A stretch of 52,570 nt of DNA from an uncultured Lachnospiraceae bacterium (GCA_902776305.1 CACYPS010000016.1:1-52570), one strand, 5' to 3'; counted from the stretch's first letter, positions 34,453 through 43,449 are shown. Program-made: numbers and translations. Notes: generated by a model not told the origin, from the sequence alone.

Positions 34453-34469
34453 TGTAACCGACTTGTAAC
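34453..34469 (+). promoter_or_regulatory. Perfect WalR-type box in the NlpC/P60 leader
   Basis: TGTAAC, CGACT, TGTAAC: an exact direct repeat of the WalR/YycF hexamer with five-base spacing. It lies about 27 bases downstream of the predicted transcription start. Confidence 0.55.
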
Positions 34470-34496
34470 AAATTTGAAAGTATTCGAGGTAAATGT

Positions 34497-36086
34497 ATGA
34501 AGAGAAAGTTACTCAGTATACTGTTTGCATTGGTGATCACGATCACGTCGGTGGCTCCGGCCTATGCTGATGAGGAAGAGGATCTCAGAGATGCGAAGGC
34601 ATACGCAGAGGAACAGTTATACGACACACAATGCGCCTTAGAAGAACTCTCTATGAGACAACTGGAGGTTCAGTCACAGATAGACGATATTAATAAGGAC
34701 ATCGTCGATCTTATTATCCAGATTGACCAGACTAAGATGGATATCGAGACGACTCAGGGTTGGATCGATGAGACTACAGGCCAGATCGAAAACACACAGA
34801 AAGATATCACGGCTTCCGAGAAAAAGCTGAAAGCTGTTGAGAAACAGCGGGATAAGCAGTATCAGGATATGAAGAAGCGTATCCAGTACATTTATGAGAA
34901 CGGCGGTTCCGTTGCATGGGCAACAGCAGTTCTCGCATCAAAGGATTTTGCTTCCTTCATGAATAAGTCCGAGTACGCATCAGAGTTGCATGATGCGGAC
35001 AGAGCTGCACTTCAGAAATATGTAAGCACACTCGATGAAGTCGAGACCATCAAGGCTACACTTGAGAGCCAGAAGATACAGCAGGAAGCTCAGAAAGCAG
35101 ACCTGGAAGGCCAGAAGAATTGCCTTCAGATTCAGCAGGCTTCTCTTGAGGAGCAGAATAATGAGCTGAATGCACAGCTTGAAGACAGAAAAGCAGCTGA
35201 CGCATATTATGATTATCAGATCGATGTCTGCTATGAGCAGGCCGATCAGATCGAAGAGCTGATCTGGGAGATGGACGAACGTCTCGAAGAGATCGAAGAA
35301 GAGAAACGCGCTATCGCAGCAGCCGAGGCAGCAGCAGCGGCAGCTGAGGAAGAGGCGAGAAGAGCTATGGAAGAAGCTCAGGCTCAGGCAGAAGCGGCAG
35401 CAGCCGAGGCAGCTCAGCAGCAGGCAGCAGCCGAGGCAGCTCAGCAGGCAGCTCTCGATGCACAGAGTCAGGCTCAGGCTCAGGCAGAAGCGGCAGCGGC
35501 AGAAGCACAGGCTCAGGCTCAGGCAGCGCAGGATGCTCAGCAGGCAGCAGCCGATGAAGCTGCGGCAGCAGCAGCGCAGGCCCAGGCTGAAGCAGAGGCG
35601 GCTCAGCAGGCAGCGGCGGAAGCAGCAGCCCAGGCAGCGGCAGAAGCTCAGGCTCAGGCTCAGGCAGTGGCGGAAGCACAGGCTCAGGCAGAGCAGGCAT
35701 CTGCAGCGGCAGCTCAGATCCAGGAAGCGCTTGATTCCGGCAACTCAATCGTCGATTATGCGAACCAGTTCGTAGGAAATCCGTATGTATGGGGCGGAAA
35801 TTCTCTGACCAACGGTATCGACTGCTCACACTTTGTATGGCAGGTTCTTCAGAATACCGGTAACTACAGCGGTGATTACAGAACATCCGGTGAATGGGCA
35901 TCCGCAGGTGAGCCCGTATCAAGTCTCGATGAGGCTCAGGCAGGCGACGTTATCGTCTACTCCGGACATGTAGCTCTCTATGACGGTAACGGCGGAATCG
36001 TCGAAGCCAAGGGTTCGGCATACGGCATCACTCATGATCGTGCGGCTGACTGCAAGTCGATCGTAGCGATCAGAAGATTCACATAA
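34497..36086 (+). CDS. Secreted NlpC/P60 peptidoglycan hydrolase, CwlO/PcsB-like
   Basis: 529 residues. Cleaved signal peptide ending APAYA-DEE (about residue 25). Residues 27-265 are a coiled coil as in CwlO and PcsB. About 268-410 is an Ala/Gln/Glu-rich stretch of QAQAEAAAAEAQ type. Residues 415-529 are NlpC/P60: NPYVWGG, DCSHFV with catalytic Cys443, and GHVALYDG with His491. Such enzymes cut the D-Glu/diamino acid bond in wall peptides during elongation or division, and coiled-coil members are usually gated by FtsEX. ATG 34497 with GAGGT upstream. Two WalR-like boxes flank its promoter, fitting control of essential wall hydrolases by WalRK. A strong terminator follows. Confidence 0.93.
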   Translation: MKRKLLSILFALVITITSVAPAYADEEEDLRDAKAYAEEQLYDTQCALEELSMRQLEVQSQIDDINKDIVDLIIQIDQTKMDIETTQGWIDETTGQIENTQKDITASEKKLKAVEKQRDKQYQDMKKRIQYIYENGGSVAWATAVLASKDFASFMNKSEYASELHDADRAALQKYVSTLDEVETIKATLESQKIQQEAQKADLEGQKNCLQIQQASLEEQNNELNAQLEDRKAADAYYDYQIDVCYEQADQIEELIWEMDERLEEIEEEKRAIAAAEAAAAAAEEEARRAMEEAQAQAEAAAAEAAQQQAAAEAAQQAALDAQSQAQAQAEAAAAEAQAQAQAAQDAQQAAADEAAAAAAQAQAEAEAAQQAAAEAAAQAAAEAQAQAQAVAEAQAQAEQASAAAAQIQEALDSGNSIVDYANQFVGNPYVWGGNSLTNGIDCSHFVWQVLQNTGNYSGDYRTSGEWASAGEPVSSLDEAQAGDVIVYSGHVALYDGNGGIVEAKGSAYGITHDRAADCKSIVAIRRFT

Positions 36087-36100
36087 TAATAAGGTAAACG

Positions 36101-36136
36101 AAGAGGATGTGCGAGGCACATCCTCTTTTTTCTTTT
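36101..36136 (+). terminator. Terminator after NlpC/P60 gene
   Basis: AAGAGGATGTGC, loop GAG, GCACATCCTCTT, then TTTTTCTTTT. Confidence 0.9.
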
Positions 36137-36282
36137 TAAGTCATACTTGCCATTTTAGAGGAATGAGGGTATCATAAGACTGAATATTAATAATTAGGTT
36201 CGTGCAGTATAAACTTTATCTGTATGAGGATGTGGTTGGAAAGCGGAGAACAGCTCCGCTATTTGCACGTGAGGAAGCATAA

Positions 36283-37350
36283 ATGACCAGAAAAGAGTTA
36301 TTAGAAAAAAGAAAACGAAAAAAACGTATCGCGAAGATCAAGAAGATTGCGATCATCGCAGGAGGCGTTCTTCTCCTGCTGTTCCTTTTCTTCATAGTAC
36401 GCAATCTGTCAGGCCACAGAGTGAAAAAAGCAAAGAAGGATCCTCAGACATATTCGGATGATACCGCTGTGAAGCAGACGATATCCGATACGACAAACGC
36501 CAATGTCGGATGGAATGTCGACGATACCGGCTGGTGGTACATGAACAGCGACAGCACACAGTTCGTGAGCGGTTGGAAGACGATCGAAGGCCAGCGCTAT
36601 TACTTCCGTGATAACGGTTACCTTGCGACAGGCTGGGTCAACACCGGTGAGGGTGCAGACATCTACTTCGACGCCAGCGGCGTCCCGGATCCGACTGCAA
36701 AACAGAAACTGTGCGCGATCACATACGATGACGGTCCTTCTCAGAATACAGATATGATTCTGGATACACTGGAACAGTACGACGCCAAAGCGACATTCTT
36801 CGTCGTCGGTACACAGGCTGACTACTACAGAGATGAGCTTCGACGCGAGTATGAGATGGGAATGGAGATCGGAAGTCATACGTACGAGCATCCGATTCTT
36901 TCCTTCATTTCCGCAGAGGAAATCGAAGAGACTATGTCAAAGAATGACAATCTGATCAACGAGCTGATCGGATTCACCCCGGAAATCATGAGACCGACCG
37001 GTGGCGGAGTTAATGATACGGTGAGGGCGACAGTCACAAAGCCGATGATCCAGTGGGATGTTGACACACTTGACTGGGAGACAAAGAATCCGGAACAGAC
37101 CATTGCGACCTCACTCGAGGAAGTTCAGGACGGTTCGGTCATCCTGATGCATGACCTGTACGAAGCTACGGCAATCGCATCCCAGACACTTATACCGTCA
37201 CTTCAGGCTCAGGGTTACAAGCTTGTGACGATTTCGGAGCTTGCTACACAGTACGGATACACACTCGAGCCCGGCGTCGAGTACTACGATTTCTATCCGA
37301 AGAATTCTCCGGATCCGGAAATCAAGGCAAAATATGCGTCAGGGAGCTGA
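36283..37350 (+). CDS. Membrane-anchored polysaccharide deacetylase with wall-binding-like repeats
   Basis: 355 residues. A basic N-terminus and one helix (about 21-45) anchor it facing out. Residues 68-135 contain GWWYMNSDSTQFVSGWK, QRYYFRDNGYLATGWV and DIYFDASG, the pattern of choline/wall-binding (CW_binding-type) repeats. Residues 143-330 are a NodB deacetylase: TYDDGP with Asp149-Asp150, SHTYEH with His199 and His203, RPTGGG, DVDTLDW, and ILMHD. The RxPY motif is altered to RPTGG, as in some clostridial members. It probably N-deacetylates peptidoglycan or another surface glycan, giving lysozyme resistance. GAGGAAG precedes ATG 36283. It follows the NlpC/P60 gene but behind a terminator, so it is expressed separately. 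Confidence 0.9.
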   Translation: MTRKELLEKRKRKKRIAKIKKIAIIAGGVLLLLFLFFIVRNLSGHRVKKAKKDPQTYSDDTAVKQTISDTTNANVGWNVDDTGWWYMNSDSTQFVSGWKTIEGQRYYFRDNGYLATGWVNTGEGADIYFDASGVPDPTAKQKLCAITYDDGPSQNTDMILDTLEQYDAKATFFVVGTQADYYRDELRREYEMGMEIGSHTYEHPILSFISAEEIEETMSKNDNLINELIGFTPEIMRPTGGGVNDTVRATVTKPMIQWDVDTLDWETKNPEQTIATSLEEVQDGSVILMHDLYEATAIASQTLIPSLQAQGYKLVTISELATQYGYTLEPGVEYYDFYPKNSPDPEIKAKYASGS

Positions 37351-37372
37351 CACAGAAACTAAAGAATAAGGC

Positions 37373-37410
37373 GGGAGCTGCTGCATGATTGCGGCAGCTC
37401 TTCTTTTATT
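37373..37410 (+). terminator. Terminator after deacetylase
   Basis: GAGCTGCTGC at 37375-37384 pairs with GCGGCAGCTC at 37391-37400, then TTCTTTTATT. Confidence 0.85.
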
Positions 37411-37516
37411 AGAGATAACTGCTTTCCGAAAAAACTGTACGTGCGGATGCGACTTGTGCGCAGAAGCAGATGCATCCTTACTTTCTTAAGAGTCTGAAAA
37501 CCCGTTCACTTTCGTG

Positions 37517-37545
37517 TTTACATGTCTCGGGAAAAATGCTATATT
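37517..37545 (+). promoter_or_regulatory. typA promoter
   Basis: TTTACA at 37517-37522, 17 bases, TATATT at 37540-37545; the gene starts 92 bases downstream. Confidence 0.65.
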
Positions 37546-37637
37546 TTCTAATTGTGTAATTATGATATTTTTTAGCGACCGCCGCTTCATGTGCGGAGCG
37601 GAAAGAAAAGCACAGTAAGAGCTTAAGAGGTTATTCG

Positions 37638-39470
37638 ATGAGTGTAATGAAAAGAGAAGACGTTCGCAATGTAGCTATTATTGCCCATGTAGACCATGGC
37701 AAGACCACCCTTGTAGACGGCATGCTCCGTCAGAGCGGCGTATTTCGTGAAAATCAGGAAGTGCGTGAGCGTGTCATGGACTCCGGCGCGATCGAGCGGG
37801 AGAGAGGAATCACTATCCTTTCCAAGAATACAGCTATTTCGTATAACGGCGTGAAAATCAACATCGTAGACACGCCGGGCCATGCTGATTTCGGTGGAGA
37901 AGTCGAGCGTGTTCTTAAAATGGTCAACGGCGTTATCCTTCTGGTGGATGCATTTGAAGGAACAATGCCGCAGACAAAATTTGTATTGAAAAAGGCACTT
38001 GCGCTGGATCTGCCGGTCATTGTCTGCATCAACAAAATCGACCGTGCGGAAGCCCGCCCCGAGGAAGTCGTAGACGAAGTCCTTGAACTTCTGATGGATC
38101 TCGACGCGTCCGATGAACAGCTGGAATGTCCGTTCCTGTTTGCGTCAGCCCGCGAGGGTACATGTGTGCGCGACGTGGACGATGAAGCGGTCGATCTGAA
38201 ACCGCTCTTCGAGACGATCATCGATTATATACCGGCGCCGGAAGGCGATCCGGAGAAGGGCACCCAGATCCTGATTTCTACTATTGATTATAATGAATAT
38301 GTAGGAAGAATCGGTATCGGTAAAGTCGACAACGGTTCCATTGCTGTCGGACAGGAAATTGTGCGGGTTAATTATCACGATCCTGCTATCCATGAGAAGA
38401 CCAGGATCACCAAGCTTTACGAATTCGACGGTCTGAGCAAAGTGGATGTGCAGAAGGCGGAAATCGGTTCGATCGTAGCTATCTCCGGTATCGGTGACCT
38501 CCAGATCGGCGATACGATCTGCAAAATAGGTGAGGAAGACCCGATTCCATTCCAGAAAATATCCGAGCCGACGATCTCCATGCACTTTATCGTTAACGAC
38601 AGCCCGTTTGCGGGACGTGAAGGAACGTACTGCACATCGAGACAGATCAGAGAAAGACTTCTGCGCGAGCTTAACACGGACGTATCTCTCCGTGTAGAGG
38701 ATACCGACAATACGGATACATTCCGCGTTTCCGGAAGAGGAGAGCTGCACCTGTCCGTCCTGATTGAGACGATGCGCCGCGAAGGCTATGAGTTCGCTGT
38801 CTCGAAGGCGGAAGTCATTTACAGACAGGATGAACAGGGACACAAGCTTGAGCCGATGGAAATCTGCTACGTTGATGTAGCATCCGATTTTTCCGGCACT
38901 GTGATCAGTATGCTGTCCGAGAGAAAGGGCGAACTTCGCGGTATGTCCACACTCTCTGACGGTTCTGTTAGGCTCGAGTTCCTGATCCCCGCGCGCGGCC
39001 TGATCGGAATTCACGGCGATTTCCTGACGGCTACCAAGGGTACAGGCGTCATGAACTCAGTCTTTGACTCCTATGCGCCTTACAAGGGTGATATCACATT
39101 CAGAAAGAACGGGTCCCTGATCGCATTTGAAGACGGTGAAGCAGTCGCTTACGGTCTGTTCGCCGCACAGGAGAGAGGAGCGCTCTTCATCGGCCCGGGC
39201 GAGAAGGTCTACGCCGGCATGGTCGTCGGAGAGAGCGCCAAGACGGAAGAAATCGAGATCAACGTCTGCAAGACGAAGCATCTGACCAATACCCGCTCCT
39301 CCAGCGCAGATGAGGCACTGACACTCACGCCGCCGAGAATTCTGTCTCTTGAGCAGGCACTCGATTACATTGACACGGATGAGCTGCTCGAGGTCACACC
39401 GAAGTCCTTGCGTATCCGCAAGAGAATTCTGGATTCCAGACTGAGGAAGAGGGCCAACATTAATCGATAA
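37638..39470 (+). CDS. typA: Ribosome-associated translational GTPase TypA/BipA
   Basis: 610 residues, family length. EF-G-like GTPase that binds the 70S ribosome and supports 50S assembly and stress or cold growth. G-domain motifs AHVDHGKTT, GITILSKNT, DTPGHADFGGEVERV, NKIDR and a SAREG-type G5, then domains II, III, V and the BipA-specific C-terminal domain (GLFAAQERGALFIGPGEKVY; KTKHLTNTRSS). ATG 37638 has AAGAGG at 37625-37630. The ybaK gene follows 40 bases later and is likely co-transcribed. Confidence 0.97.
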   Translation: MSVMKREDVRNVAIIAHVDHGKTTLVDGMLRQSGVFRENQEVRERVMDSGAIERERGITILSKNTAISYNGVKINIVDTPGHADFGGEVERVLKMVNGVILLVDAFEGTMPQTKFVLKKALALDLPVIVCINKIDRAEARPEEVVDEVLELLMDLDASDEQLECPFLFASAREGTCVRDVDDEAVDLKPLFETIIDYIPAPEGDPEKGTQILISTIDYNEYVGRIGIGKVDNGSIAVGQEIVRVNYHDPAIHEKTRITKLYEFDGLSKVDVQKAEIGSIVAISGIGDLQIGDTICKIGEEDPIPFQKISEPTISMHFIVNDSPFAGREGTYCTSRQIRERLLRELNTDVSLRVEDTDNTDTFRVSGRGELHLSVLIETMRREGYEFAVSKAEVIYRQDEQGHKLEPMEICYVDVASDFSGTVISMLSERKGELRGMSTLSDGSVRLEFLIPARGLIGIHGDFLTATKGTGVMNSVFDSYAPYKGDITFRKNGSLIAFEDGEAVAYGLFAAQERGALFIGPGEKVYAGMVVGESAKTEEIEINVCKTKHLTNTRSSSADEALTLTPPRILSLEQALDYIDTDELLEVTPKSLRIRKRILDSRLRKRANINR

Positions 39471-39510
39471 GAAGAAATAGATGCCGAACATTATAGCAGG
39501 AGGATGATCA

Positions 39511-39993
39511 ATGTCTAAAGATAAGGTCGTTAAGACCAACGCCATGCGTATGCTTGATAAGATGAAAATAGAATATGAAGTGGTCACGGCGGACATCACC
39601 TCCTTTGTCAGCGGAACGGAGATGGCAAGACTTGAAAATGTCTCTCCGGAAGAATCTTTCAAGACCCTTGTCATGCAGGGAAAAAGCAGGGAATACTATG
39701 TGTTCGTGCTCCCTGTCGGTAAGGAAGTGGATCTCAAGGCTGCCGCGGCATCGGTCGGGGAGAAGAGTGTTGAGATGATTCCGGTAAAAGACATCACCAA
39801 AGTGACAGGTTATGTTCGCGGAGGCTGCAGCCCGCTCGGCATGAAGAAAAAGTTCGCGACAAGGCTGGCACGGGAGGCGGAGGCATTTGAAAAAATATAT
39901 GTCAGCGCCGGCAAAATCGGAGTCAGCATGCATGTCCGCACGGAAGATCTTATACGTGCTGTGGATGCAGAGTATGCATCCTTCACGGCTTGA
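39511..39993 (+). CDS. ybaK: Cys-tRNA(Pro)/Cys-tRNA(Cys) deacylase YbaK
   Basis: 160-residue trans-editing enzyme of the YbaK/EbsC group that hydrolyses mischarged Cys-tRNA(Pro). Typical segments: KTNAMRMLDKMKIEYEV, SPEESFKTLVMQG, YYVFVLPVGKEVDLKAAA, YVRGGCSPLGMKKKF with the conserved GGCSPLG, and a C-terminal VSAGKIGVSMHV. AGGAGG precedes ATG 39511. It lies directly behind typA, forming a small translation-quality operon. Its stop codon overlaps the -35 of the dapA promoter. Confidence 0.93.
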   Translation: MSKDKVVKTNAMRMLDKMKIEYEVVTADITSFVSGTEMARLENVSPEESFKTLVMQGKSREYYVFVLPVGKEVDLKAAAASVGEKSVEMIPVKDITKVTGYVRGGCSPLGMKKKFATRLAREAEAFEKIYVSAGKIGVSMHVRTEDLIRAVDAEYASFTA

Positions 39994-40017
39994 CAGTGAA
40001 TATACGCGTGGTAAAAT
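39990..40017 (+). promoter_or_regulatory. dapA-dapB-hisA promoter
   Basis: Consensus TTGACA at 39990-39995 overlapping the ybaK stop, 16 bases, TAAAAT at 40012-40017. The leader is only ~30 bases, too short for a lysine riboswitch. Confidence 0.7.
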
Positions 40018-40053
40018 GAATCTCGCAAGGTTTATAAGTTATAAGGAGGCGTT

Positions 40054-40941
40054 ATGTCTATTTTTAAAGGATCAGGAGTTGCTATCGTAACTCCCATGAA
40101 AGAGAACGGTGAAGTAAACTATGACGCATATGAGGCTCTTCTTGAGGACCAGATCGCAAATCACACAGACGCGGTCATCACATGCGGTACTTCCGGCGAA
40201 GCTCCGACACTCGACGACCCGGAACATCTCGAGGTCATCAAGTTCACGGTTGATGTTGTGAAGGGCAGAATCCCGGTCATCGCCGGAACCGGATCCAACA
40301 ACACAGCACACGCGATCATGATGTCCGAGGAAGCGGAGAAGCTCGGTGCAGACGGTCTGCTGCTCGTCACTCCCTACTATAATAAAGCGACACAGAACGG
40401 TCTTGTTGAGCACTATACGGCAATCGCTTCCGCGACAAAGCTGCCGTGCATTCTCTACAATGTTCCGTCCAGGACCGGTACGAAGATCCAGCCGGCTACT
40501 ATGGTGGAGATCGCGAAGAGGAATGCAAATGTCAGGGCAATCAAGGAAGCAAGCGGTGACTTCAGCGCGATTGCCGAACTGGCCAATCTCTCAGATGGCA
40601 GCATCGATATCTATTCCGGCAACGACGACCAGGTCGTACCGCTCATGAGCCTTGGCGGAATCGGTGTTATCTCCGTTCTTGCAAATGTCGCTCCGCGTGA
40701 GACTCATGACATGACACAGTACTGCCTTGACGGTGACTTTGCAAAGGCTGCTGAGATCCAGATCCGTGCTCTTCCGCTTATCAAGGCACTGTTCTGCGAG
40801 GTCAATCCGATTCCCGTCAAAGCAGCGCTCAATATGCAGGGATTCCAGGTCGGTAAGCCGAGGCTTCCGCTCACAGAGATGGAAGCGGCTCATCAGGAAA
40901 TCCTTCGCAAGGCTATGAAGGAGTTCGGCTGCCTCAAGTGA
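40054..40941 (+). CDS. dapA: 4-hydroxy-tetrahydrodipicolinate synthase
   Basis: Condenses pyruvate with aspartate semialdehyde, first committed step to diaminopimelate and lysine. 295 residues, TIM barrel. TCGTSGEAPTL near residue 45, VTPYYNKATQNGL, LYNVPSRTG with the catalytic Tyr, and VRAIKEASGD with the Schiff-base Lys. AAGGAGG at 40043-40049. First gene of a dapA-dapB-hisA unit; dapB starts 59 bases after its stop. Confidence 0.97.
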   Translation: MSIFKGSGVAIVTPMKENGEVNYDAYEALLEDQIANHTDAVITCGTSGEAPTLDDPEHLEVIKFTVDVVKGRIPVIAGTGSNNTAHAIMMSEEAEKLGADGLLLVTPYYNKATQNGLVEHYTAIASATKLPCILYNVPSRTGTKIQPATMVEIAKRNANVRAIKEASGDFSAIAELANLSDGSIDIYSGNDDQVVPLMSLGGIGVISVLANVAPRETHDMTQYCLDGDFAKAAEIQIRALPLIKALFCEVNPIPVKAALNMQGFQVGKPRLPLTEMEAAHQEILRKAMKEFGCLK

Positions 40942-41000
40942 ACCGTAGCGTAAACAAGTAAAGTATCTTAAATACCTTTAACATTTTGAAAGGAGCCGTA

Positions 41001-41756
41001 ATGATCAATATTATTTTACACGGATGCAGCGGACATATGGGAGCTGTTGTGACAGATATCGTCGCAGCGGATGCCGATATTCAGATCGTAGCCGGAATCG
41101 ATGCCGTCGATCTCGGAAACAGGAAGTATCCGGTCTACACCGATGCTGCTGCATGCAGGGAAGCAGCGGACTGCATTGTTGACTTTTCAACAGCCAAAGC
41201 CATTGATGCTCTGCTCGATTATGCGGTCTCCCGTTCTCTTCCGGTCGTTCTGTGCACAACAGGCCTTTCGGAGGAGCAGCTTCAGAAAGTGCAGGATTCA
41301 TCAGCCAAGATCGCAATCCTGCGTTCCGCAAATATGTCTCTCGGCGTAAATCTCCTTCTCAAACTGCTTAAGCAGGCTGCCGCAACATTATCCCCGGCCG
41401 GATTCGACATGGAAGTCGAGGAAATGCATCACAGAAGAAAGGTCGATGCACCGAGCGGAACAGCTATTGCGCTCGCCGAAGCATTAAATGAAGGTGCAGG
41501 CGGCGACTATACTTTCACATATGACCGCAGTCAGAGAAGAGCGCCGCGCGATGACAAGGAGATCGGTGTTTCCGCTCTTCGCGGCGGTACGGTCGTCGGT
41601 ATTCATGACGTGGTATTTGCCGGCCAGGACGAAGTCATTGAGTTCAAGCATACAGCCTATTCCAGAGCGATTTTTGCAAAAGGTGCCGTTCAGGCTGCCA
41701 AGTTCCTTGCAGGAAAAGAAGCCGGCATGTATGACATGGCCGATGTGATCGGCTGA
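41001..41756 (+). CDS. dapB: 4-hydroxy-tetrahydrodipicolinate reductase
   Basis: NAD(P)H-dependent reductase that follows DapA in diaminopimelate synthesis. 251 residues. N-terminal Rossmann fold with HGCSGHMGAVV, then VDFSTAKA, CTTGLSEEQ, SANMSLGVN, and the substrate-binding EEMHHRRKVDAPSGTA with the catalytic His and Lys. ATG 41001 follows AAAGGAG; an in-frame TTG at 40986 lies before that ribosome site and is rejected. 13 bases before hisA. Confidence 0.96.
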   Translation: MINIILHGCSGHMGAVVTDIVAADADIQIVAGIDAVDLGNRKYPVYTDAAACREAADCIVDFSTAKAIDALLDYAVSRSLPVVLCTTGLSEEQLQKVQDSSAKIAILRSANMSLGVNLLLKLLKQAAATLSPAGFDMEVEEMHHRRKVDAPSGTAIALAEALNEGAGGDYTFTYDRSQRRAPRDDKEIGVSALRGGTVVGIHDVVFAGQDEVIEFKHTAYSRAIFAKGAVQAAKFLAGKEAGMYDMADVIG

Positions 41757-41769
41757 TCTCGGAGGGAAT

Positions 41770-42552
41770 ATGGAATTTCGTCCGTGTATAGATATTCATA
41801 ACGGAAAAGTAAAACAGATCGTTGGCAGCAGCCTCCGCGACGCGGGGGATGCTGCCAGCGAAAATTTTGTCAGCAGTTTTTCTGCCGGTGACTATGCGCG
41901 AATGTTTCGGCGCGACGGTCTGACCGGCGGACATGTTATTCTGTTGAATCCGGCTTCATCCCCCTACTATGAGGCTACGAGAAAGCAGGCCGAGGAAGCT
42001 CTTATGGCGTATCCGGGAGGTCTGCAGGTCGGCGGGGGAATCCGTGCCGATAATGCGATGGATTTCCTTCGCGCAGGTGCGAGTCACGTGATCGTGACCA
42101 GCTATGTATTTTTCGGCGGGACTATCTGTATGGAGAATCTGGCCAAGCTCGTAAGTGCAGTCGGCCGTGAGCACCTGGTGCTGGACCTTTCCTGCAGAAA
42201 GAAAGAAGACGGTAAATATTATGTCTGCACGGATCGGTGGCAGAAGTTCACGGACACGGTCGCAGAGCCCGAACTTTTCCGGCGTCTTTCTGCGTACTGC
42301 AGCGAATTCCTTGTCCACGGTATTGACGTGGAGGGCAAGGGAGGCGGTTTCGACGGTGAGCTCGTGGAGCTCCTTGCGGATGTTGATGGGATACCTGTGA
42401 CATACGCGGGCGGTATTCGTTCACTCGAGGATCTTGAACGGCTGCGTCTTCTCGGAAAGGATTGTGTCAACGGGACGGTCGGTTCGGCTCTTGATCTGTA
42501 CGGCGGAGACCTTGCTTATAAGGATGTGGTCGAATTCTGCAGACATTCTTAA
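41770..42552 (+). CDS. hisA: Eukaryote-type HisA: ProFAR isomerase
   Basis: Phosphoribosylformimino-5-aminoimidazole carboxamide ribotide isomerase of histidine synthesis, TIM barrel, 260 residues. The N-terminus FRPCIDIHNGKVKQIVGSSL and VILLNPASSPYYEATRKQAE are those of the HIS6 form found in plants and fungi, not the usual bacterial HisA (PAIDLKDGKCVRL type). Other segments: GLQVGGGIRADNAMDFL, HVIVTSYVF, LVLDLSCRKK, FLVHGIDVEGKGGGFD, VTYAGGIRSLEDL. GGAGGG immediately before ATG 41770. It is in a dap operon without other his genes. The eukaryote-like form is known in scattered bacteria, so transfer between bacteria is the likely history. Confidence 0.88.
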   Translation: MEFRPCIDIHNGKVKQIVGSSLRDAGDAASENFVSSFSAGDYARMFRRDGLTGGHVILLNPASSPYYEATRKQAEEALMAYPGGLQVGGGIRADNAMDFLRAGASHVIVTSYVFFGGTICMENLAKLVSAVGREHLVLDLSCRKKEDGKYYVCTDRWQKFTDTVAEPELFRRLSAYCSEFLVHGIDVEGKGGGFDGELVELLADVDGIPVTYAGGIRSLEDLERLRLLGKDCVNGTVGSALDLYGGDLAYKDVVEFCRHS

Positions 42553-42629
42553 ATTTGCGGGAACCTTTTTCATTTTGAAATGCGAACGTACTAACAATTT
42601 GTAAAAAATGCGTGAAATTGTACGAATAC

Positions 42630-42658
42630 TTGCAAATTGTTTGTGCAGAAGGTATAAT
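42630..42658 (+). promoter_or_regulatory. hpf promoter
   Basis: TTGCAA at 42630-42635, 17 bases, TATAAT at 42653-42658; hpf starts 73 bases later. Confidence 0.75.
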
Positions 42659-42730
42659 CTAAGCAGGAGTTTTGTAAACCTTCTAAAGGTTTCGATTATT
42701 CTCCGAGTAAACCGTAAAGGATGTGACCAT

Positions 42731-43261
42731 ATGAAGTTTGTAATCAGCGGTAAAAATCTCGAAGTATCTGAAGGACTGCGCAATGCGGTAGAGGATAAGC
42801 TTGGAAAGCTTGACAAGTATTTCTCGCAGGACACAAAGTGCATTGTCACTCTGTCTGTCGAGAGAGACAGGCAGAAAGTAGAAGTAACGATACCGGTCAA
42901 GGGAAATATTATCCGTTCGGAGCAGGTCAGCAATGACATGTACGTATCCATCGATCTGGTGGAAGAGGTCATTGAACGTCAGCTGAAGAAGTACAAGAAG
43001 AAGATCATCGACAAGCATCAGAATGTCGAGAGTTTCCAGAAAGCATTTCTCGAGAAAGAGTATGATCAGGCAGAGGATGAACTTTCAATCACACGCGTTA
43101 AGAGATTTGAAATCAAGCCGATGTATCCGGAAGATGCCTGCGTACAGATGGAACTCCTCGGACACAGCTTCTTCGTATTCGTCAATGCTGAGACCGACGA
43201 GACGAACGTTGTATATAGGAGAAAGGGAGGTACATACGGACTGATTGAGCCGGATGTATGA
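42731..43261 (+). CDS. hpf: Ribosome hibernation promoting factor, long form
   Basis: 176 residues: an N-terminal S30AE/YfiA domain (MKFVISGKNLEVSEGLRNAV to about 105) that sits in the 30S decoding site, a linker, and a C-terminal dimerisation domain (ITRVKRFEIKPMYPEDACVQ to the end, with HSFFVFVNAETDETNVVYRR) that joins two 70S ribosomes into 100S dimers. ATG 42731 is chosen as the family start; the in-frame ATG at 42608 lies upstream of the promoter -35. Weak ribosome site AAAGGA. secA follows behind a terminator. Confidence 0.95.
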   Translation: MKFVISGKNLEVSEGLRNAVEDKLGKLDKYFSQDTKCIVTLSVERDRQKVEVTIPVKGNIIRSEQVSNDMYVSIDLVEEVIERQLKKYKKKIIDKHQNVESFQKAFLEKEYDQAEDELSITRVKRFEIKPMYPEDACVQMELLGHSFFVFVNAETDETNVVYRRKGGTYGLIEPDV

Positions 43262-43315
43262 TACAGAAAGGACAGGAAATCCCTATAGGGGGTTTCGATG
43301 AGATCTGAGAAATCG

Positions 43316-43346
43316 GGACAGCTGCGATGCAGCTGTCCTTTTTTTC
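43316..43346 (+). terminator. Terminator after hpf
   Basis: GGACAGCTGC (43316-43325), loop GAT, GCAGCTGTCC (43329-43338), then seven T. Confidence 0.93.
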
Positions 43347-43347
43347 G

Positions 43348-43376
43348 TTGTTTTACGTTTTGCCTCGTGTTATTAT
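43348..43376 (+). promoter_or_regulatory. Predicted secA promoter
   Basis: TTGTTT at 43348-43353, 17 bases, TATTAT at 43371-43376, directly behind the hpf terminator. Confidence 0.5.
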
Positions 43377-43449
43377 AGCATAGTGGAAAGTGCCCCGTCT
43401 TGCCGGGCGGCGTGCGATCCCACCCGTTTAACATAAAAGGAGACTATCA

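Noticed and set aside
40018-40053. Lysine riboswitch before dapA
   Set aside because: The predicted promoter leaves a leader of only ~30 bases, far too short.
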